Shown here in pieces: positions 13,538 to 15,424 of a DNA stretch of 15,424 bases (positions within the stretch are counted from its first letter, which is position 1; each line of letters starts with the position of its first letter). The position numbers and the translations under genes were made by a program. The notes beneath the pieces were generated by a model. That model ran no database searches. It was not told the origin of the DNA and worked only from the letters and a program-made list of their open reading frames with translations. Source of the DNA: Candidatus Cloacimonadota bacterium (GTDB taxonomy: Bacteria > Cloacimonadota > Cloacimonadia > Cloacimonadales > TCS61); the NCBI GenBank assembly GCA_030592835.1, contig JAUVIJ010000016.1:1-15424 (forward strand), in the 5' to 3' direction.

Positions 13538-14860
13538 TCAAAAGGGTATCATACTATTTTTTATAAACTTAGGATTATTAAAATTCTTCATCATTTTTTT
13601 CATTTGCTCGAATTGTTTTAACAATCTATTAACTTCCTGAATACTGGTTCCACTCCCTTTAGCTATTCTTTTGCGTCTGTTACCATTAATAATTTCAGGT
13701 TTATTTCTTTCATATCCTGTCATCGAAAAGATTATGGCTTCAATATGCTTCAGGTTCTTTTCATCAACTTTCATGCCTTTCATGGCTTTATTCTGAGCTC
13801 CAGGCAACATCCCCAGAAGATTTTCCAGGGGTCCCATATTCTGAATCTGCTGCAATTGTGTCAGAAAGTCGGTAAAAGTGAATTGATTTTTCTTTAATTT
13901 TCTAACCAGTTTTTCAGCTTCTTCTTCATTAAAACTTGCCTCAGCTTTTTCGATCAAACTGAGAACATCGCCCATACCCAGAATTCTACTTGCTATTCTA
14001 TCCGGGTGGAATTCTTCCAGGTCAGATATTTTTTCTCCAGTACCAATAAAAACGATGGGTTTATCAGTTGCAGCTCGTATGGACATTGCGGCTCCACCTC
14101 GTGCATCGCTGTCCATTTTGGTTAAGATTACTCCATCGAGATCAAGATCTTGATTGAATTTTTCAGCAACATTAACAGCATCCTGACCTGTCATTGCATC
14201 GGCAACAAAATAGATTTTATCGGCTTTAATGTTTTTGTTCAGTTCTTTTAGTTCTGACATCATCTCAGCATCGATATGTAATCTGCCTGCCGTATCGAAA
14301 AGCAGCAAGTTGTATGAGTTTTTTTCGGCTTCCTTCAGAGCTTGTTTAGCAATTTTTACAACATTCCTGGATTTTACATCGGAATAAACGGGTATTTTCA
14401 GTTGATTACCCAGAATTTCCAACTGTTTGATTGCAGCCGGTCTGTAGATATCACATGCTACCAGTAAAGGTTTAAGATTACTGTTTCTAAAATAATTAGC
14501 AAGTTTTGCACAGCAGGTGGTTTTCCCTGAACCCTGCAAACCTGTGAGCATTATTTTATTGATCCGATTAGGTGGTAGATCTATTTTCTGAAAAGCTTTC
14601 CCCATCAGAAGAATCAATTGCTCGTGAACGATCTTTACAACCTGATGCCCCGGGGTAAGGCTTTTCAGGACACGGGTTCCTATTGCCTGAGAAGATACAT
14701 CATTGATGAATTTTTTTACAATCTTAAAATTAACATCTGCTTCCAGAAGAGCTCTTCTGATTTCACGAAGTGATTCTTCTATATTCTGCTCGGTTAATTT
14801 TCCTCTACCCTTTAATTTCCTGAAAATGTCGTCTAAACGTGTGGATAGTGAATTGAACAT
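13538..14860 (-). CDS. ffh: signal recognition particle GTPase Ffh (SRP54)
   Basis: Ffh binds 4.5S/6S SRP RNA and signal sequences and targets nascent membrane proteins to FtsY. The 440 residues comprise the N-domain helical bundle (1-95), the GTPase domain with GLQGSGKTT (107-115), DIYRPAA (137-143), DTAGR (189-193) and TKMD (247-250), the family stretch IGTGEKISDLEEFHPDRIASRILGMGD (272-298), and a Met-rich M domain. The M domain contains the RNA-binding region RKRIAKGSGTSIQEVNRLLKQF and the Met-rich helix after it. All catalytic parts are intact and length is normal. It begins 17 bases after the rpe stop with only a weak Shine-Dalgarno sequence, and precedes rpsP by 75 bases, an arrangement shared with many bacteria. 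Confidence 0.98.
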   Translation of the reverse strand: MFNSLSTRLDDIFRKLKGRGKLTEQNIEESLREIRRALLEADVNFKIVKKFINDVSSQAIGTRVLKSLTPGHQVVKIVHEQLILLMGKAFQKIDLPPNRINKIMLTGLQGSGKTTCCAKLANYFRNSNLKPLLVACDIYRPAAIKQLEILGNQLKIPVYSDVKSRNVVKIAKQALKEAEKNSYNLLLFDTAGRLHIDAEMMSELKELNKNIKADKIYFVADAMTGQDAVNVAEKFNQDLDLDGVILTKMDSDARGGAAMSIRAATDKPIVFIGTGEKISDLEEFHPDRIASRILGMGDVLSLIEKAEASFNEEEAEKLVRKLKKNQFTFTDFLTQLQQIQNMGPLENLLGMLPGAQNKAMKGMKVDEKNLKHIEAIIFSMTGYERNKPEIINGNRRKRIAKGSGTSIQEVNRLLKQFEQMKKMMKNFNNPKFIKNSMIPF

Positions 14861-14877
14861 ATGTTTATAATTCTTAT

Positions 14878-15424
14878 CTAGCTGTTTTCTTTAAGGCTTT
14901 CGATCTGCATTTTATAATCATCGTGCCCAAAAATATAGGTGCCTGCAACTATAATATCTACGCCGTTGTTCCTCAATTGTTCAGAATTGAGGTTGTTAAT
15001 ACCACCATCGACTTCTATCTCAAGAGAAGGATTTCTTTCCAGGCTGTATTTTTTCACTTTTCTTACTTTATCCAGAACCAGGGGTAAAAATTTCTGTCCG
15101 CCAAAACCGGGATTAACACTCATCAGAAGAACAAAATCAAGATCAGCAAGAATTGGGAAGATCGATTCGACCGGAGTTGCAGGATTGAGAGCAACCCCAG
15201 CTTTGATATTATTGTCCCTTAAAACCATTATCTGCCGGGGTAGGTGATATACTGTTTCCGGATGAAACGAAACATAATCAATTCCCAGAGCAACCAATTT
15301 TAATAGATAATTTTCAGGATTAGTGACCATTAAATGGACTTCAACCGGGATACCGGCAGTCTTTTTAACCTTTTCGATAATAGGATATCCGAAACTGAGG
15401 TTTGGTACGAAATGTCCATCCATA
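14878..15424 (-). CDS. rpe: ribulose-phosphate 3-epimerase, N-terminus outside the window
   Basis: Rpe interconverts ribulose 5-phosphate and xylulose 5-phosphate in the pentose phosphate pathway. The visible 182 residues begin at the metal motif MDGHFVPNLSFG and continue with VEVHLMVTNPE, SFHPE, GVALNPATP, VLLMSVNPGFGGQKF (the phosphate-binding loop), EVDGGIN and VAGTYIFG, all hallmarks of this TIM-barrel enzyme. Roughly 35 N-terminal residues lie beyond the right edge. The Met at 15421-15423 is an internal residue of the DxMDGH motif, not a start. The gene ends in TAG, 17 bases before ffh, and is probably co-transcribed with it. Confidence 0.96.
   Translation of the reverse strand, partial: MDGHFVPNLSFGYPIIEKVKKTAGIPVEVHLMVTNPENYLLKLVALGIDYVSFHPETVYHLPRQIMVLRDNNIKAGVALNPATPVESIFPILADLDFVLLMSVNPGFGGQKFLPLVLDKVRKVKKYSLERNPSLEIEVDGGINNLNSEQLRNNGVDIIVAGTYIFGHDDYKMQIESLKENS

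Noticed and set aside
1..15424. CRISPR arrays, insertion sequences, prophage or integron elements
   Set aside because: No spaced direct repeats, transposase or integrase genes, or inverted terminal repeats were seen on either strand.

Overview
The window is a gene-dense, AT-rich stretch of bacterial chromosome with 17 protein genes (two cut by the window edges), almost no non-coding sequence and no sign of mobile DNA, CRISPR or tRNA/rRNA genes. The gene content points to a Gram-negative-type bacterium of the FCB superphylum, possibly Cloacimonadota. The clues are a PorV/PorQ-like outer-membrane protein, lipoproteins including one with an Asn-Pro-Leu-Asp-Pro motif just after the lipidated Cys, a PGWG-type (DUF5683-like) small membrane protein, and a ribosomal protein S16 with a long Lys/Glu-rich tail. 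The phylum is an inference from these traits; no marker was compared by alignment.

Left block (1-7754, all minus strand; transcription runs right to left). A probable single operon starts at a WecA/TagO/MraY-type polyprenyl-phosphate sugar-1-phosphate transferase. It continues through an RNase Z-like metallo-beta-lactamase protein, a TPR lipoprotein, a DUF5683-like membrane protein, a fibronectin-III-type lipoprotein, a PcrA/UvrD helicase and a PorV-like protein, and ends at dxr (cut by the left edge). Most junctions overlap by 4-26 bases. The block mixes envelope biogenesis (lipid-linked sugar, lipoproteins, outer-membrane protein, isoprenoid precursors for undecaprenyl phosphate) with a repair helicase.

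Middle (7755-10583). A 152-base divergent intergenic region carries two back-to-back consensus -35 boxes. To its right, on the plus strand, are smpB (trans-translation partner of tmRNA) and, 10 bases later, a membrane-anchored PAS-PAS-GAF histidine kinase of the HisKA_2 type with no response regulator nearby. The kinase has a very short periplasmic segment that looks like the remnant of a solute-binding sensor domain.

Right block (10599-15424, minus strand). This is a classic translation and protein-targeting cluster: rpe (cut by the right edge), ffh, rpsP, khpA, rimM, trmD, a Tm1570-type SPOUT methyltransferase and rplS, ending in a strong intrinsic terminator that separates it from the convergent kinase gene. 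From ffh to rplS the order is the one I recall for Thermotoga maritima.

Several starts were moved inward to ATG codons with good Shine-Dalgarno sequences (wecA-like, smpB, rplS, khpA, rpsP). I found no clearly new defence or mobile system. The items most worth a second look are the shortened sensor of the kinase and its coupling to smpB, the overlapping lipoprotein/TPR/DUF5683-like trio, and the long charged S16 tail.
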